64,000 bases of DNA from Empedobacter falsenii (lineage in GTDB: Bacteria; Bacteroidota; Bacteroidia; Flavobacteriales; Weeksellaceae), in NCBI RefSeq assembly GCF_019308355.1, contig NZ_JAAGKM010000015.1, positions 1-64,000 of the forward strand, given 5' to 3'. The translations under genes and the position numbers were made by a program. A model generated the notes under the pieces. The model saw only the letters and a program-made list of their open reading frames with translations. It was not told the origin of the DNA and ran no database searches. Positions 17,035 to 26,584 of this stretch are shown here, piece by piece. Numbering within the stretch: the stretch's first letter is position 1; every line of letters starts with the position of its first letter.

Positions 17035-18834
17035 CTAATAATTTTCTTCTTCTTCATCGTCTAAAGTTTTGGCAATTTTTTCAATGTTTAAGCTTTTTGC
17101 CATCGCATCAAAAATCTCTTTATAAGTGCCGTTCATTTTGTAGACATCTTCATGAATCCCGTGTTCTACAACTTCGCCTTGTTTCATCACGTACGTATAA
17201 TCGGCATCGATAATTTGAGAAATACTATGCGAAATAATGATAACTGTTCGATCTTTTTTGATGGCATCCAAACTATTTTTAATCTGTTCCGTGGCAATTG
17301 CATCCAAACTTGCAGTAGGTTCGTCCAAGAAAATAATTGGGGGATTTTTTAGAAACATACGTGCTATGGCGATGCGTTGTTGTTGACCACCAGATAACAA
17401 TAAGGCTTTGGATTGATAACCTTCTGGCAAGTCCATAATTTGTTCATGAATATAAGCACGTTTTGCGGCATCTTCTATTTCTTCGAAAGTTGCGTTTACA
17501 TTTCCGTATCGTATATTTTCTTCAATAGTTCCATTAAAAATGTGATTTTTTTGTAAAACCAAACCAATATTGTCTCGTAAAAATTGTGTGTCATATTCTT
17601 CTAAATCAATTCCGTCCAATAGAATTTTTCCAACATCAGGTTGATAAAATTTATCTAATAAATTAATGACAGTACTTTTTCCAGCACCAGACAAACCAAC
17701 TAAAGCAGTAATTTTATTGGGTTGAATTGTCATGTTGATATTTTTCAAGGCTTTGTAACCATTTGGATAAGAAAAGTCAACATTTTGAATTTCGAATTTT
17801 CCTTTTAGATTTGTTGGAATATAATTTCCAGATGATTCTTTTTCGTTGTCTGCTTTCAAAATACCAAAGAAACTTTCCGAATAAATCATAGCATCATTCA
17901 TTTCATCATAAATACGATGCAGTTGGCGAATTGGAGCCGAAACGTTGTTAAACAACAAAATATGAAACATAATTGCACCAATTGTCATTTGTCCATCAAG
18001 AACCAAATACGAAGTTAAAATAATGATAATCACTACGCCAAACTGCTCGATAAAAGATTTTAAACCATCAAAAAAGAAGCTTGTTTTGCGTGTTTGCATT
18101 TGATTATTCGTCAATTCTTTTTGCAAATCAAGTTGTTTTTTACCTTCTATATCTTCTCGGTTAAATGATTTAATTACTGTAATTGAATCAATTATGCTGA
18201 TAATTCCTTGTGATTTTTGTTCACGATAACCTCTTAAGTTTCGTCGCCAACCACTCAGCTTTTTCGCTTGTTGTTGCGTGATGATGAAATATATCGGAAC
18301 GATACAAAGTCCAACCAATCCAACATAAAAATTAGCATTGAACATCAAAATTAAAGCAACAATTGAATTGGCAAAAAGTGGAAGAATATCGATGAAAAAG
18401 TTTTGAACTAAACGCGTCAGACTTTCAATTCCTCTGTCAATACGGGTTTGAAGTTTTCCTGCTTGATTATCTTGATTTGTATAAAATGCCATTCGATACG
18501 TCAAAATCTTTTCGATAATGGTTTGTGCTAAATCTTGCGAAACAAAAATTCGAAGTTTTTCACCATAATATTTTTGACCAAATGTGATAAAAGCATTCAA
18601 GATTTCTTTTGTCATCAAAACAATTGAAATAAACGAAATGATTTTCAGACCTTCTTTTAATCCTTTTCCAGCTTCAACCAAACCATTTATAGAATCTACG
18701 GTATATTGTAAAATAAGGGCATTTACTTGTGAAGTAAAAGATCCAACTAAGGTTAGGAGCAAAGTTGCGACAACCAAAGAACGATAAGGTTTTACAAATG
18801 GACGTAGATTTTTAAACAGCTGGATGATTGTCAT
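17035..18834 (-). CDS. ABC exporter, fused permease and ATPase (MsbA/MDR-like half transporter)
   Basis: A 599-residue protein with six membrane helices in the first 310 residues and an ABC ATPase at the C-terminus. Walker A is GLSGAGKST (about 388), the signature is LSGGQQQR (about 492) and Walker B is IIFLDEPTASLD. It would work as a homodimer exporting lipids or amphiphilic drugs. It lies 3 bases downstream of the FUSC gene on the same strand, so the two form an operon. An acidic C-terminal tail (DDEEEENY) is present. Confidence 0.92.
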   Translation of the reverse strand: MTIIQLFKNLRPFVKPYRSLVVATLLLTLVGSFTSQVNALILQYTVDSINGLVEAGKGLKEGLKIISFISIVLMTKEILNAFITFGQKYYGEKLRIFVSQDLAQTIIEKILTYRMAFYTNQDNQAGKLQTRIDRGIESLTRLVQNFFIDILPLFANSIVALILMFNANFYVGLVGLCIVPIYFIITQQQAKKLSGWRRNLRGYREQKSQGIISIIDSITVIKSFNREDIEGKKQLDLQKELTNNQMQTRKTSFFFDGLKSFIEQFGVVIIIILTSYLVLDGQMTIGAIMFHILLFNNVSAPIRQLHRIYDEMNDAMIYSESFFGILKADNEKESSGNYIPTNLKGKFEIQNVDFSYPNGYKALKNINMTIQPNKITALVGLSGAGKSTVINLLDKFYQPDVGKILLDGIDLEEYDTQFLRDNIGLVLQKNHIFNGTIEENIRYGNVNATFEEIEDAAKRAYIHEQIMDLPEGYQSKALLLSGGQQQRIAIARMFLKNPPIIFLDEPTASLDAIATEQIKNSLDAIKKDRTVIIISHSISQIIDADYTYVMKQGEVVEHGIHEDVYKMNGTYKEIFDAMAKSLNIEKIAKTLDDEEEENY

Positions 18835-18837
18835 TTT

Positions 18838-21015
18838 TTATTCTTTTAACGGTTGTTCTTTCACAAAAACGTGACCAACTTTTGTAAAATCGTAAGCAAT
18901 CTCGTATAAATACTCTAACAAATCTTCAATCAGTTCAGAATCATTTTGCAAAGCCTCTGTTTCAATTTCCGTATAAACAACAGTTTTTTCTCTAAACTCT
19001 ATTGTTTTTGGTAAATTTTCTGTTTCATATTCACCGTAAAGCCGAATGTTTTGTAACAATAATTGCAAAATTTTCTTCATCAATCGAATATGTTCTGAAG
19101 TTAAAATAACGGAATTGTTTTTCTTTAAAATTTTAACTAAACCAACTGAATATGAGACAAATGATTGATTGAAAATGGTGAATTTATTCAGTACGTTAGC
19201 ATTTTCTTGTTTTCCTTTCGGTTCAGAAATTACACGCTGAAAAACTGAATTAATATTTGCCATTGCAATAAAAACATCTTTTCTAGCTAATTTATAATCT
19301 GTTGTAGAAACTTCGTTGTCGGCTAATTTTTTAAAAACCAAATAGATAAACTCATAATTTGCAATCAATGCTTTTTGAATATATTCGTTCATATTATTTT
19401 TTTCCCAAGTTGGTAAAATCAAATAACTCGAAATAAACGCCATAAATCCTCCAACAAGTGTATCAATAAAACGTTCTTGAATAATATACAATGAATCTTT
19501 TTGCGAATAAAAACTAAACGAAATAAGAATATACGCGGTTAAGTAAAATGTACCAATTGCATATTTGTGACGAATAAAAGTGTAGGCCATTAACATGAAA
19601 ATAAGCATTAAAGCAAATCGGATACTGTGTTGAGGAATTATCAATAATATTAAAACTCCAACTAATCCACCGCCAATTGTTCCTTTCAAACGCTGAAAGT
19701 TTCGTTTTTTTGTTACACTAAAACCAGGTTTTAAAATTACTAAAACTGTCATCAAAATCCAGTAACTATGGTAAGTCATCGGAATAATAAATGTGACGCC
19801 ATAAGCTAATAACATTACAATTGATGCACGAATTGCATGTCTAAAAATTGAAGATTTTAGATTCAGATGATCTTTTAATTTTCGTAAAGAATAATCAACT
19901 GTAGGTTCAAAATGTTCGGCATGATCCAGTGGATTTTTCTTTTTTTCAGTGAATGAATCATCATAGAAAAATTTATGGATAAACTCTATTTTATAAACAA
20001 TTTGCTTTAGATTGATATAAATTTTAGATAAAACGATTGGTTTTTGTCCTTCTGCATATAATTCTTTGATGGCATCATCAATCTTTTTCAACTCAACTTC
20101 AAAGTCAAAAGTAGGTTGTTTAGGACGTTTGTTCGAGTTAATATGATAAGCAATCATTTTAAGCTCATGCGCTAATTTATTCATTAAATTATAGATTTTG
20201 CGCATTGCTTTTGTATCACCGTAAACTTCTCGAATTTTTACATAATCGTATTGATTTGCTGTTACATTCTCAAATATATCCACCAAATCAGAGAAAATAA
20301 ACACAATCGAACGCCCAATTGGTGTCTGGTCTTTTACCAATTTTTTGTTCGAAAAAACTAATTCACGAACTAAACTTTGTTTTTCGTTAATTACAACATG
20401 TTCATCGATTAATTTTTTGATAATATCATCGTAATTTGAATCTTTATCAAACATAGAAGCCTTGATTCGAATGTATTCAGAAATATGAATCATTGTGTCA
20501 GCTAAGTTTTGCTGCGCCATACGATAAGGACGAAAGGTACTAATAGCTAGGCTAAAAATAGTGTACCAAGCTGCTCCAGCAGTCACAAAAAGTGCAATAT
20601 GAAGAGGACTTAACTCATGTCGTAAATCATTCATATTCATTACCATTGACATCATAATGACCATTCCAAGCGCACTTGTACGTTGTCCCCAAACGGTTAA
20701 CATGTTAGAAAAGAATACGATAAGTGTTAAACAAATACCTAGAAATATTGGGTAACTGTTAATCGTTTTGGTGAAATATGAAACAAGGAAAATCAAGAGC
20801 ACGGAAAGCCACATCAGGTTTCGGCGTTCTTTAAATGGACCAGGTGTATCCGTCATGTGTGCTAAAACTGCACCAAGACTTATCGTTACACCGGCATATA
20901 AATCGCCAAACAAGCTGGCTACGATAGGCGGAATGATAATCGCTAAGGAAGTTTTTAAGCCATCTGAAAGCGCTTCTCCGTAGATAAAGTTTTCAATTTT
21001 ATTGATGATTTTCAA
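18838..21015 (-). CDS. FUSC-family (YccS/YhfK-like) integral membrane protein
   Basis: A 725-residue inner-membrane protein with two clusters of membrane helices (about 20-170 and 395-520), each followed by a cytosolic helical domain. This is the duplicated layout of the fusaric-acid-resistance family, related to aromatic-acid exporters. The second cluster carries the typical RLKGTIGGGLVGV (about 443-455). It is adjacent to the ABC exporter gene. The substrate is unknown; efflux of weak aromatic acids or envelope modification are the usual proposals. Confidence 0.88.
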   Translation of the reverse strand: MKIINKIENFIYGEALSDGLKTSLAIIIPPIVASLFGDLYAGVTISLGAVLAHMTDTPGPFKERRNLMWLSVLLIFLVSYFTKTINSYPIFLGICLTLIVFFSNMLTVWGQRTSALGMVIMMSMVMNMNDLRHELSPLHIALFVTAGAAWYTIFSLAISTFRPYRMAQQNLADTMIHISEYIRIKASMFDKDSNYDDIIKKLIDEHVVINEKQSLVRELVFSNKKLVKDQTPIGRSIVFIFSDLVDIFENVTANQYDYVKIREVYGDTKAMRKIYNLMNKLAHELKMIAYHINSNKRPKQPTFDFEVELKKIDDAIKELYAEGQKPIVLSKIYINLKQIVYKIEFIHKFFYDDSFTEKKKNPLDHAEHFEPTVDYSLRKLKDHLNLKSSIFRHAIRASIVMLLAYGVTFIIPMTYHSYWILMTVLVILKPGFSVTKKRNFQRLKGTIGGGLVGVLILLIIPQHSIRFALMLIFMLMAYTFIRHKYAIGTFYLTAYILISFSFYSQKDSLYIIQERFIDTLVGGFMAFISSYLILPTWEKNNMNEYIQKALIANYEFIYLVFKKLADNEVSTTDYKLARKDVFIAMANINSVFQRVISEPKGKQENANVLNKFTIFNQSFVSYSVGLVKILKKNNSVILTSEHIRLMKKILQLLLQNIRLYGEYETENLPKTIEFREKTVVYTEIETEALQNDSELIEDLLEYLYEIAYDFTKVGHVFVKEQPLKE

Positions 21016-21077
21016 GTGTAATTTTTTAAGGTTGAAAATTGTTGTATAAAATTAACACAACTTTTTTCGAAACCCAA

Positions 21078-22244
21078 CTAAACTCGTGAAGTTTTTAGAA
21101 TATGAAACCCATCAATGCTTTGAGTAAAAATTAAAGTTGTTGTACCGCCATCAATAATTTTGAATTTTTTCTTGATAACGTCTATTGGCTGATTGTAATT
21201 TTTGACTAATAAATTCGCTTTTGTTTTTAGAATTTCTTTTTTTTGATTTTTAATTTCTTCTTCAATCAAGTAAATTTTTCCAGGAAAATTCTCTAAAAGT
21301 TCATTCGAAGTATACAAATGAGTATTCTGATGAAGTTTATGAAGATTGAATTTTTCGCTCAATAATTTGAAAGCACCAGTTTTTAGAATCGCAACATTTG
21401 GTTCGTAAATATAACGTTGAATTCCTCCAAAACTTGCATTCGCACTATATTCTTCTTCAAAATGAAAAGAAAATTCGGGTTGATTATTTTCTAAATTAAC
21501 AGCTTTTATCAAAGGATTTTTTGTCGAAGAATTTTTATCTAAAATGATTAGAAAATCTTTCACTTCATTTTTTAATGCAACAATGTGTATTTCAGAAATT
21601 GAATCAATTTGTTGTAGGGTAGAAGTGATGTCTAATAAAGGCGAAAGCTTGATGATAATTTTCTCCGTTTTTTCGTAAAAAGTTGGAATCCATTCTAAAA
21701 TATTTGGCTCTAAATCTTCTAAAATAAATTTTCTTCCGCTCGAATTTCTTCTTGCTGGATCGAGATAAATAACATCAAATTTTAATGTAGGATTTTCTTC
21801 AAAAAAAGACTGAAAAGTTCCTGTATAGGTTTCTAAATTTGGCGCTAAAATTTTAGCATTATGTTGTACAATCTCACTCAATTCAGGATTTTGTTCGATG
21901 TGATATACTTTGTCAAAATTCTTTGCAAAAGCCATGGTATCAATTCCAAAACCTGCGGTTAAATCAATCAAATTTTTTCCTTTAACTAAAGTTGATTTAT
22001 AATTTGCTGTGGCTTCTGAACTTGCTTGTTCCAAATTAATTGAAGGCGGAAAATAAATATTTTCTGTCGAATAAAGTGTTGGAAATTTATGTTTTGAAAC
22101 TTGAATTCCTTTCAATTGTTGTGCAATTTCAGCAGAAGAAATTTCTTCAAACAACGATTTTTTCAAACCTATAGATTTGATGTCTTCATGTTCGATTATT
22201 TTCAGATAATCTTGAAATTCTTTTGTTAAAATAGTTGGATTCAA
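21078..22244 (-). CDS. Class I SAM-dependent methyltransferase with C-terminal THUMP-like domain
   Basis: A 388-residue protein. SAM-binding motif I is LIDLTAGFGIDT (about 92-103), followed by the acidic HIEQNPEL. The catalytic-region motif IYLDPARR is at about 155-162, and the C-terminal part (about 290-388) has the THUMP-like region common in Bacteroidota homologues. An RNA nucleobase substrate is likely from the DPARR motif and the domain, but the exact target is not known. No operon partner is obvious. Confidence 0.82.
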   Translation of the reverse strand: MNPTILTKEFQDYLKIIEHEDIKSIGLKKSLFEEISSAEIAQQLKGIQVSKHKFPTLYSTENIYFPPSINLEQASSEATANYKSTLVKGKNLIDLTAGFGIDTMAFAKNFDKVYHIEQNPELSEIVQHNAKILAPNLETYTGTFQSFFEENPTLKFDVIYLDPARRNSSGRKFILEDLEPNILEWIPTFYEKTEKIIIKLSPLLDITSTLQQIDSISEIHIVALKNEVKDFLIILDKNSSTKNPLIKAVNLENNQPEFSFHFEEEYSANASFGGIQRYIYEPNVAILKTGAFKLLSEKFNLHKLHQNTHLYTSNELLENFPGKIYLIEEEIKNQKKEILKTKANLLVKNYNQPIDVIKKKFKIIDGGTTTLIFTQSIDGFHILKTSRV

Positions 22245-22286
22245 AATGTTATTTTTTGACGTAAAATATTATTTTATTAAACACAA

Positions 22287-22317
22287 AACTTCAGTATCCA
22301 TCACAGCTACTGAAGTT
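22287..22317 (-). terminator. Hairpin after the mutase gene
   Basis: AACTTCAGTA (22287-22296) pairs perfectly with TACTGAAGTT (22308-22317). On the minus strand the T tract is interrupted (TTTTGTGTTT). It is a plausible terminator 55 bases downstream of the gene ending at 22372. Confidence 0.55.
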
Positions 22318-22371
22318 TCGATTATATTATTAAGTTCTTTTAATGAAATTGGCATCCAATTCATGTAAAAA

Positions 22372-23646
22372 CTATTTTTTTTCCTCTTTTTCTGCCAAAC
22401 GAGTTGGAACAATCGGAACAAAAAGTGCTTGTTTTACCACTTTTTCTTTTGGCGATTTCTCAATCACATCTGCAGGGTTTCTAAATTTGTTTACACCAAT
22501 TAATTTAATGGTTTGCTCATCGAAATCTTTTTGCTCTTTTTTCGCGCTTGTGTAAATAAAATCTTGAATAGTTTCATTTTGTAAAGCATTCACAAATCCA
22601 CCTACATTTTGTATTGTTTTAAACAATTCTAACGCATTTTCAGCCATTTGATTTGTCAAACTTTCAATGTAGAAAGAACCAGCAGCAGGATCAGTAAATT
22701 GATTCAAATAAGATTCTTTTTGTAACAATAATTGTTGTTTTGCGGCTAATTCTAATCCAAAATCAGACTCTTTATTAACTTCATCATATGATCCAACAAA
22801 AATAGCGTCACTTGATCCGAAGATAGCCGAAGAAGCTTCTATTGTAGAGCGAATAACGTTGTTGTAAATATCTAATTTAGATTTATTGCGATCGGATGTT
22901 GAAGTGAAAATAAATGCTTCACTTTCTTTATTATATTGCTCCAAAATCATTTTCCATAAAAAGCGAAATGCTCTTAATTTCGCAACTTCGAAGAAATAAT
23001 TACTTCCAACAGCAAATTTAAAATAAATTTTGTCCGCAATATCAGCTCCAAAATTTTCTAAATATTCTACTGCATGTGCAAGTGTAATCGCAATTTGTTG
23101 AACATGATTTGCTCCAGCATTTTGATAAACATCTCCTTGAATTGAAATTACTTTTTCGAAATTTTTCAATGCCAAAGCTTCTTTCACCAATTCTTTTGAT
23201 GCTTTTTCTGAATCATTTTGCCAAAGTCCATTCTGTGCCAAATATCCATAAATATCTAAATCTAAATATTTCAGATTTGGAAGATTTTCAAGCGATTTTA
23301 AATCAGAAGTTCCATTATATTTAATAAATAAATCTAGATAATTAGGAAGTTCTAACGATGAATCAATTTGATTTTGATTAATCAAATATCCATACAAAAA
23401 GCTGTAATCTTGGTTTTTATTTCCAGTATATTTCGAAATAATTTTCCAATCTTTTGAGGATTTTGGTAATGGTTGTACAGCCGAATAATCGACATCATCC
23501 TTTGTATATAATGGTTTTACATTTATTTGATCGTTCGTTCCCCAAACCAAAGTTTCATTATATTCTAAACCTTTTAGCTCGACTTGAACTTTATTTTTCC
23601 ATTCTTTTTCAGAAATAGAATCAAAATTTTCAAATAACTTACTCAT
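22372..23646 (-). CDS. mutA: Methylmalonyl-CoA mutase small (beta) subunit
   Basis: A protein of about 424 residues starting MSKLFENFDS. It belongs to the cobalamin-dependent mutase family and has the non-catalytic small-subunit pattern: N-terminal linker, TIM-barrel region, and the conserved TDPAAGSFYIESLTNQMAE (about 330-348). I see no DxHxxG cobalamin-binding motif. The catalytic mutB is not in this window, although it usually follows. The start overlaps the stop of the upstream gene (ATGAGTAA), so it is translationally coupled. An in-frame start 60 bases further upstream lies inside that gene and is unlikely. Confidence 0.85.
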   Translation of the reverse strand: MSKLFENFDSISEKEWKNKVQVELKGLEYNETLVWGTNDQINVKPLYTKDDVDYSAVQPLPKSSKDWKIISKYTGNKNQDYSFLYGYLINQNQIDSSLELPNYLDLFIKYNGTSDLKSLENLPNLKYLDLDIYGYLAQNGLWQNDSEKASKELVKEALALKNFEKVISIQGDVYQNAGANHVQQIAITLAHAVEYLENFGADIADKIYFKFAVGSNYFFEVAKLRAFRFLWKMILEQYNKESEAFIFTSTSDRNKSKLDIYNNVIRSTIEASSAIFGSSDAIFVGSYDEVNKESDFGLELAAKQQLLLQKESYLNQFTDPAAGSFYIESLTNQMAENALELFKTIQNVGGFVNALQNETIQDFIYTSAKKEQKDFDEQTIKLIGVNKFRNPADVIEKSPKEKVVKQALFVPIVPTRLAEKEEKK

Positions 23647-24028
23647 TTTCTTTATTTTGCGGCTTCGTAACTTTTTCTTGCTGAATGATAAAAATATCTT
23701 CATCATCTTTTTTCAAGAAATGCTTTTCTCTTGCAATCCTTTCAATTTCAGCAGGATTACTATTTAGTTGATTTAATTTTTCAGACTCAGTATCCAAGTG
23801 TTCTTGGTAATATTGTTGATCAACTTCTAATAATTTGATTTGTTTATCCAACTCGCGATGTACGAAAAAAGAATTTTGGTCGAAAAAAATCATCCAAACA
23901 GCAAACGCAACCGTTAGAACAAAGTAAGGATTCCAAACAAATTTGAATACACGTGTATCCTTAATTTTTCTTTTCGGTACTTCTGGTGTAAGTTCTTTGT
24001 CAAAGATTTCTTCCGATTTTTCTTTCAT
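23639..24028 (-). CDS. FtsB/DivIC-like septum formation protein
   Basis: A 129-residue bitopic membrane protein: cytosolic N-terminus, one helix (about 32-52, with FVLTVAFAVWMIFF) and an extracytoplasmic coiled coil (about 58-100) ending in the conserved IERIAREKHFLKKDDED. The layout is that of FtsB/DivIC, which join FtsL and FtsQ in the divisome. It is overlapped by its neighbours on both sides (udk stop/start TAATG, mutA start), a compact three-gene operon. Confidence 0.85.
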   Translation of the reverse strand: MKEKSEEIFDKELTPEVPKRKIKDTRVFKFVWNPYFVLTVAFAVWMIFFDQNSFFVHRELDKQIKLLEVDQQYYQEHLDTESEKLNQLNSNPAEIERIAREKHFLKKDDEDIFIIQQEKVTKPQNKENE

Positions 24029-24654
24029 TATACAGTAGTTTTCGAGTTGAGTTTTTCTTTAATTACAGTTGATAAAACTTTGATTGCGACAGAATTTTTC
24101 TTTTTCATATTCGGAATAATAATGTCTGCATAGTTTTTAGATGGTTCTATAAATTGCTGATGCATAGGTTTTAACGTTTTTTGATAACGTGTTAAAACTT
24201 CGTCTAAATCGCGCCCACGTTCTTGTATATCACGGCGTACGCGACGAATTAAACGTTCGTCAGAATCTGCATGCACAAAGATTTTAACATCAAATAAATC
24301 TCTTAATTCTGGATCTGTTAAAACTAAAATTCCTTCAACAATAATAACACTTTGTGGGTGAGTAAGAATTGTTTCGTCTTTTCTGCTGTGAGTAATAAAT
24401 GAATAAACTGGTTGCTCTATAGAAATACCACTTTTTAATAATGAAACATGTTCTTTTAATAATTCAAAATCAATTGATCTTGGGTGATCAAAATTTATTT
24501 TTGAGCGTTCTTCAAAAGATAAATCCAAATGATCTTTATAATAATTATCTTGCGAAATAACAATTACACTTTCGGCGTTTAGGTCTCTCAAAATATTATT
24601 AACAACAGTAGTTTTTCCTGAACCTGTTCCACCTGCAATTCCAATTACTAGCAT
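24028..24654 (-). CDS. udk: Uridine kinase
   Basis: About 208 residues from the chosen start MLVIGIAGG, phosphorylating uridine and cytidine in pyrimidine salvage. The P-loop GGTGSGKTT (about 8-16) is at the expected distance from the start, and FDHPRSIDF and RRVRRDIQERGR follow as in Udk. An in-frame ATG further upstream (24711) would add 19 low-complexity residues (KKIKNHNKKK); I prefer 24654 because it gives the family length and follows an A-rich stretch. Its stop overlaps the start of the DivIC-like gene by one base. Confidence 0.93.
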   Translation of the reverse strand: MLVIGIAGGTGSGKTTVVNNILRDLNAESVIVISQDNYYKDHLDLSFEERSKINFDHPRSIDFELLKEHVSLLKSGISIEQPVYSFITHSRKDETILTHPQSVIIVEGILVLTDPELRDLFDVKIFVHADSDERLIRRVRRDIQERGRDLDEVLTRYQKTLKPMHQQFIEPSKNYADIIIPNMKKKNSVAIKVLSTVIKEKLNSKTTV

Positions 24655-24711
24655 CTTTTTTTTATTATGATTTTTAATTTTTTTATTAGTATTCATTGCA
24701 AGACTAAACAT

Positions 24712-25038
24712 TAAAATTTCATTAAAGATAAAATTTTCCTTTCAGAATTTAAAATAAAATATGAATGAATCTTGACTTGGTATATGATTTTTATTTGTAG
24801 AGTTGATGGTTGTTGTGTTTAATAAAAATAAAGTGTCAACAATCTGCATTGCGATTGATTCTTTGTTTAATCGATTATTTAGAGACTTCTTAAACATTTT
24901 TAATTTTTTGACACAAAAAAAGTACTTCACAGTACTCATGTATTATTAATCGAGTGCAAAGGAAAGAAAAAAATCCCTAATTATAATTTTTTTATTTAGT
25001 ATATTTATATAATCAAAACCATTACAAAGACAAAAAAA
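24712..25038. other. Intergenic region between udk and the DUF4126 gene
   Basis: It is AT-rich, with no convincing gene. A hairpin AGTACT-N4-AGTACT (24921-24936) followed by seven T on the minus strand looks like a small terminator, although no known minus-strand gene lies upstream of it. TATATTTA at 25000-25007 is a 7 of 8 match to the -7 box in front of the DUF4126 gene. Confidence 0.4.
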
Positions 25039-25641
25039 ATGAACGAATTATTATCATTAAACACCCTATTCGCCCTCTTCTTGGGAATAGGACTGGCAGC
25101 CGCATCAGGTTTTAGAGTTTTTTTACCACTATTTGTGCTCAGCTTAGCTGTAAAGTTAGGAGGAGATTATATTAATGTAGACCAGAGCTGGATGTGGATT
25201 GGAAATACATCAACACTAGCTACGCTATCTGTCGCAATGCTAGTTGAGGTAGGAGCTTATTATATTCCTATTATCGATAATACATTAGATATGATTGCTG
25301 TGCCTTTAGCAACAATAGCTGGAACATTAGCTGTAGGGATTACTTTGCCAGAGATGAATGAAGTAGCTACTTGGGTATTGGCTATAATTGCAGGAGGAGG
25401 TACTGCTGCTGCAATAAGCGGAACAACTGCCGCTGCTAGAGCAGTCTCAACAACCACAACTGCAGGAGCAGGAAACTTTTTAGTAAATACGGGAGAAACA
25501 TTTGGTTCAATAGTGTTAACGATTGCAGCATTTGTATTTGCTCCTTTAGCTTTTTTACTTGTTATATTTGTTTTATATGTTTGCTACAAAGCTTTTAAAA
25601 GTGTAAAACGAAGACAGACGAATTTACAATTAGAATCTTAA
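25039..25641 (+). CDS. DUF4126 family membrane protein
   Basis: A 200-residue integral membrane protein with about five to six hydrophobic helices. It begins with the family-typical GIGLAAASGFRVFLPLFVLSL (about 17-37), and GGGTAAAISGTTAAAR (about 118-133) is a Gly/Ala-rich membrane segment. A short basic tail (KSVKRRQ) is cytosolic. The function of the family is unknown. It is a single-gene unit between its own promoter region and a strong terminator. Confidence 0.88.
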   Translation: MNELLSLNTLFALFLGIGLAAASGFRVFLPLFVLSLAVKLGGDYINVDQSWMWIGNTSTLATLSVAMLVEVGAYYIPIIDNTLDMIAVPLATIAGTLAVGITLPEMNEVATWVLAIIAGGGTAAAISGTTAAARAVSTTTTAGAGNFLVNTGETFGSIVLTIAAFVFAPLAFLLVIFVLYVCYKAFKSVKRRQTNLQLES

Positions 25642-25651
25642 GAATAGAAAC

Positions 25652-25681
25652 AAAAAGCGTTACAAAATGTAACGCTTTTTT
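25652..25681. terminator. Strong bidirectional terminator
   Basis: AAAAAGCGTTAC (25652-25663) and GTAACGCTTTTT (25669-25680) pair perfectly around AAAAT, with T runs on both strands. It serves the DUF4126 gene and the convergent glp regulator. Confidence 0.92.
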
Positions 25682-25716
25682 TATTGAAAGGAAATGAATG
25701 AAAATAAAAAGAAACC

Positions 25717-26502
25717 TTAAACTGTTGTAAGTTCAATTCCAAGATTATCAATTGCATTTCGAGATTTTTCAGTAATATTTGTATCAGTAATGATATGATC
25801 TACTTCATTTAAATCGCAAATTTTTCCAAATCCTTTTTTTCCAAATTTACTACTGTCAGTTAAAATAATTGTTTTTTGAGCTGCTTTTATCATGCTATTG
25901 TTTAAGTTGGCTTCTAGTAAGTTAGATGTTGAGCAGCCATGATTAGCATCTACACCATCTACCCCAAGAAATAACTTTGTAAATGAAAGATTCTTCAGAA
26001 TTTCTTCCGCATATGGTCCAACAACTGAAGTAGAGTTTGGTCGAACAACACCACCTAACTGAATAACTTCTACATTAGCTTTTCCACTTAATGCTAAAGC
26101 GACATTCATAGCAGAAGTAACAACAGTAAGTTTCCCAGAAGTAACATTAATAGCATTGGCAAAATGAAGAACAGTTGTACCAGAAGCAATTAAAATAGCA
26201 TCATTAGGTTCAATTAATGTTGCTGCAAACTTTCCAATTTCTTTTTTCTGATCTGCATTAATTAGACTCTTTTCTGTTACATTAATGTCTTGTGTATACG
26301 GATTTGATTTGTAAATCAAACCATGAGTTCTGTAAATTAAATTTTTGTTTTCTAGTGTTTTAAGATCTTTTCTGATAGTAACAATAGAGACGTTAAGCAT
26401 CTTTGTTAGATCAGAAACTTTTAGCATATCGTTTTTTTCTAATTCATCTAAAATATAATTATGTCTTTGCGCCATTGTTTCGATCTGTATCATGATAATC
26501 AA
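25717..26502 (-). CDS. DeoR/GlpR-family transcriptional regulator
   Basis: A 261-residue repressor. The N-terminal DeoR helix-turn-helix is at about 12-60 (RHNYILDELEKND, VSIVTIRKDLKTLE). The C-terminal sugar-phosphate-binding domain shows the DeoR sensor motifs ILIASGTTVLHFA and KLFLGVDGVD, and ends with DLNEVDHIITD. It is divergent from glpD with an 82-base gap, so control of the glycerol operon with glycerol-3-phosphate as effector is the obvious inference. I could not identify a clear operator in the AT-rich gap. Confidence 0.9.
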   Translation of the reverse strand: MIIMIQIETMAQRHNYILDELEKNDMLKVSDLTKMLNVSIVTIRKDLKTLENKNLIYRTHGLIYKSNPYTQDINVTEKSLINADQKKEIGKFAATLIEPNDAILIASGTTVLHFANAINVTSGKLTVVTSAMNVALALSGKANVEVIQLGGVVRPNSTSVVGPYAEEILKNLSFTKLFLGVDGVDANHGCSTSNLLEANLNNSMIKAAQKTIILTDSSKFGKKGFGKICDLNEVDHIITDTNITEKSRNAIDNLGIELTTV

Positions 26503-26558
26503 TTTTTAATGTATTTCAAATTTAAGAAACTTTTTATTTTTAATTAATTATTTTTTGT

Positions 26559-26566
26559 TACTTTTG
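26559..26566 (+). promoter_or_regulatory. glpD -7 element
   Basis: TACTTTTG is an exact match to TAnnTTTG, 18 bases before the glpD ATG at 26585. No convincing -33 box is visible at the right distance, only an A/T tract. Confidence 0.5.
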
Positions 26567-26584
26567 ATTACGAAATAGATAATT

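Noticed and set aside
24921-24936. AGTACT hairpin with T tract as a small-RNA terminator
   Set aside because: Only six base pairs and no promoter found upstream on that strand.
24742-24939. 65-codon minus-strand frame upstream of udk
   Set aside because: Begins inside a hairpin, has low-complexity composition and no match to any pattern I know.
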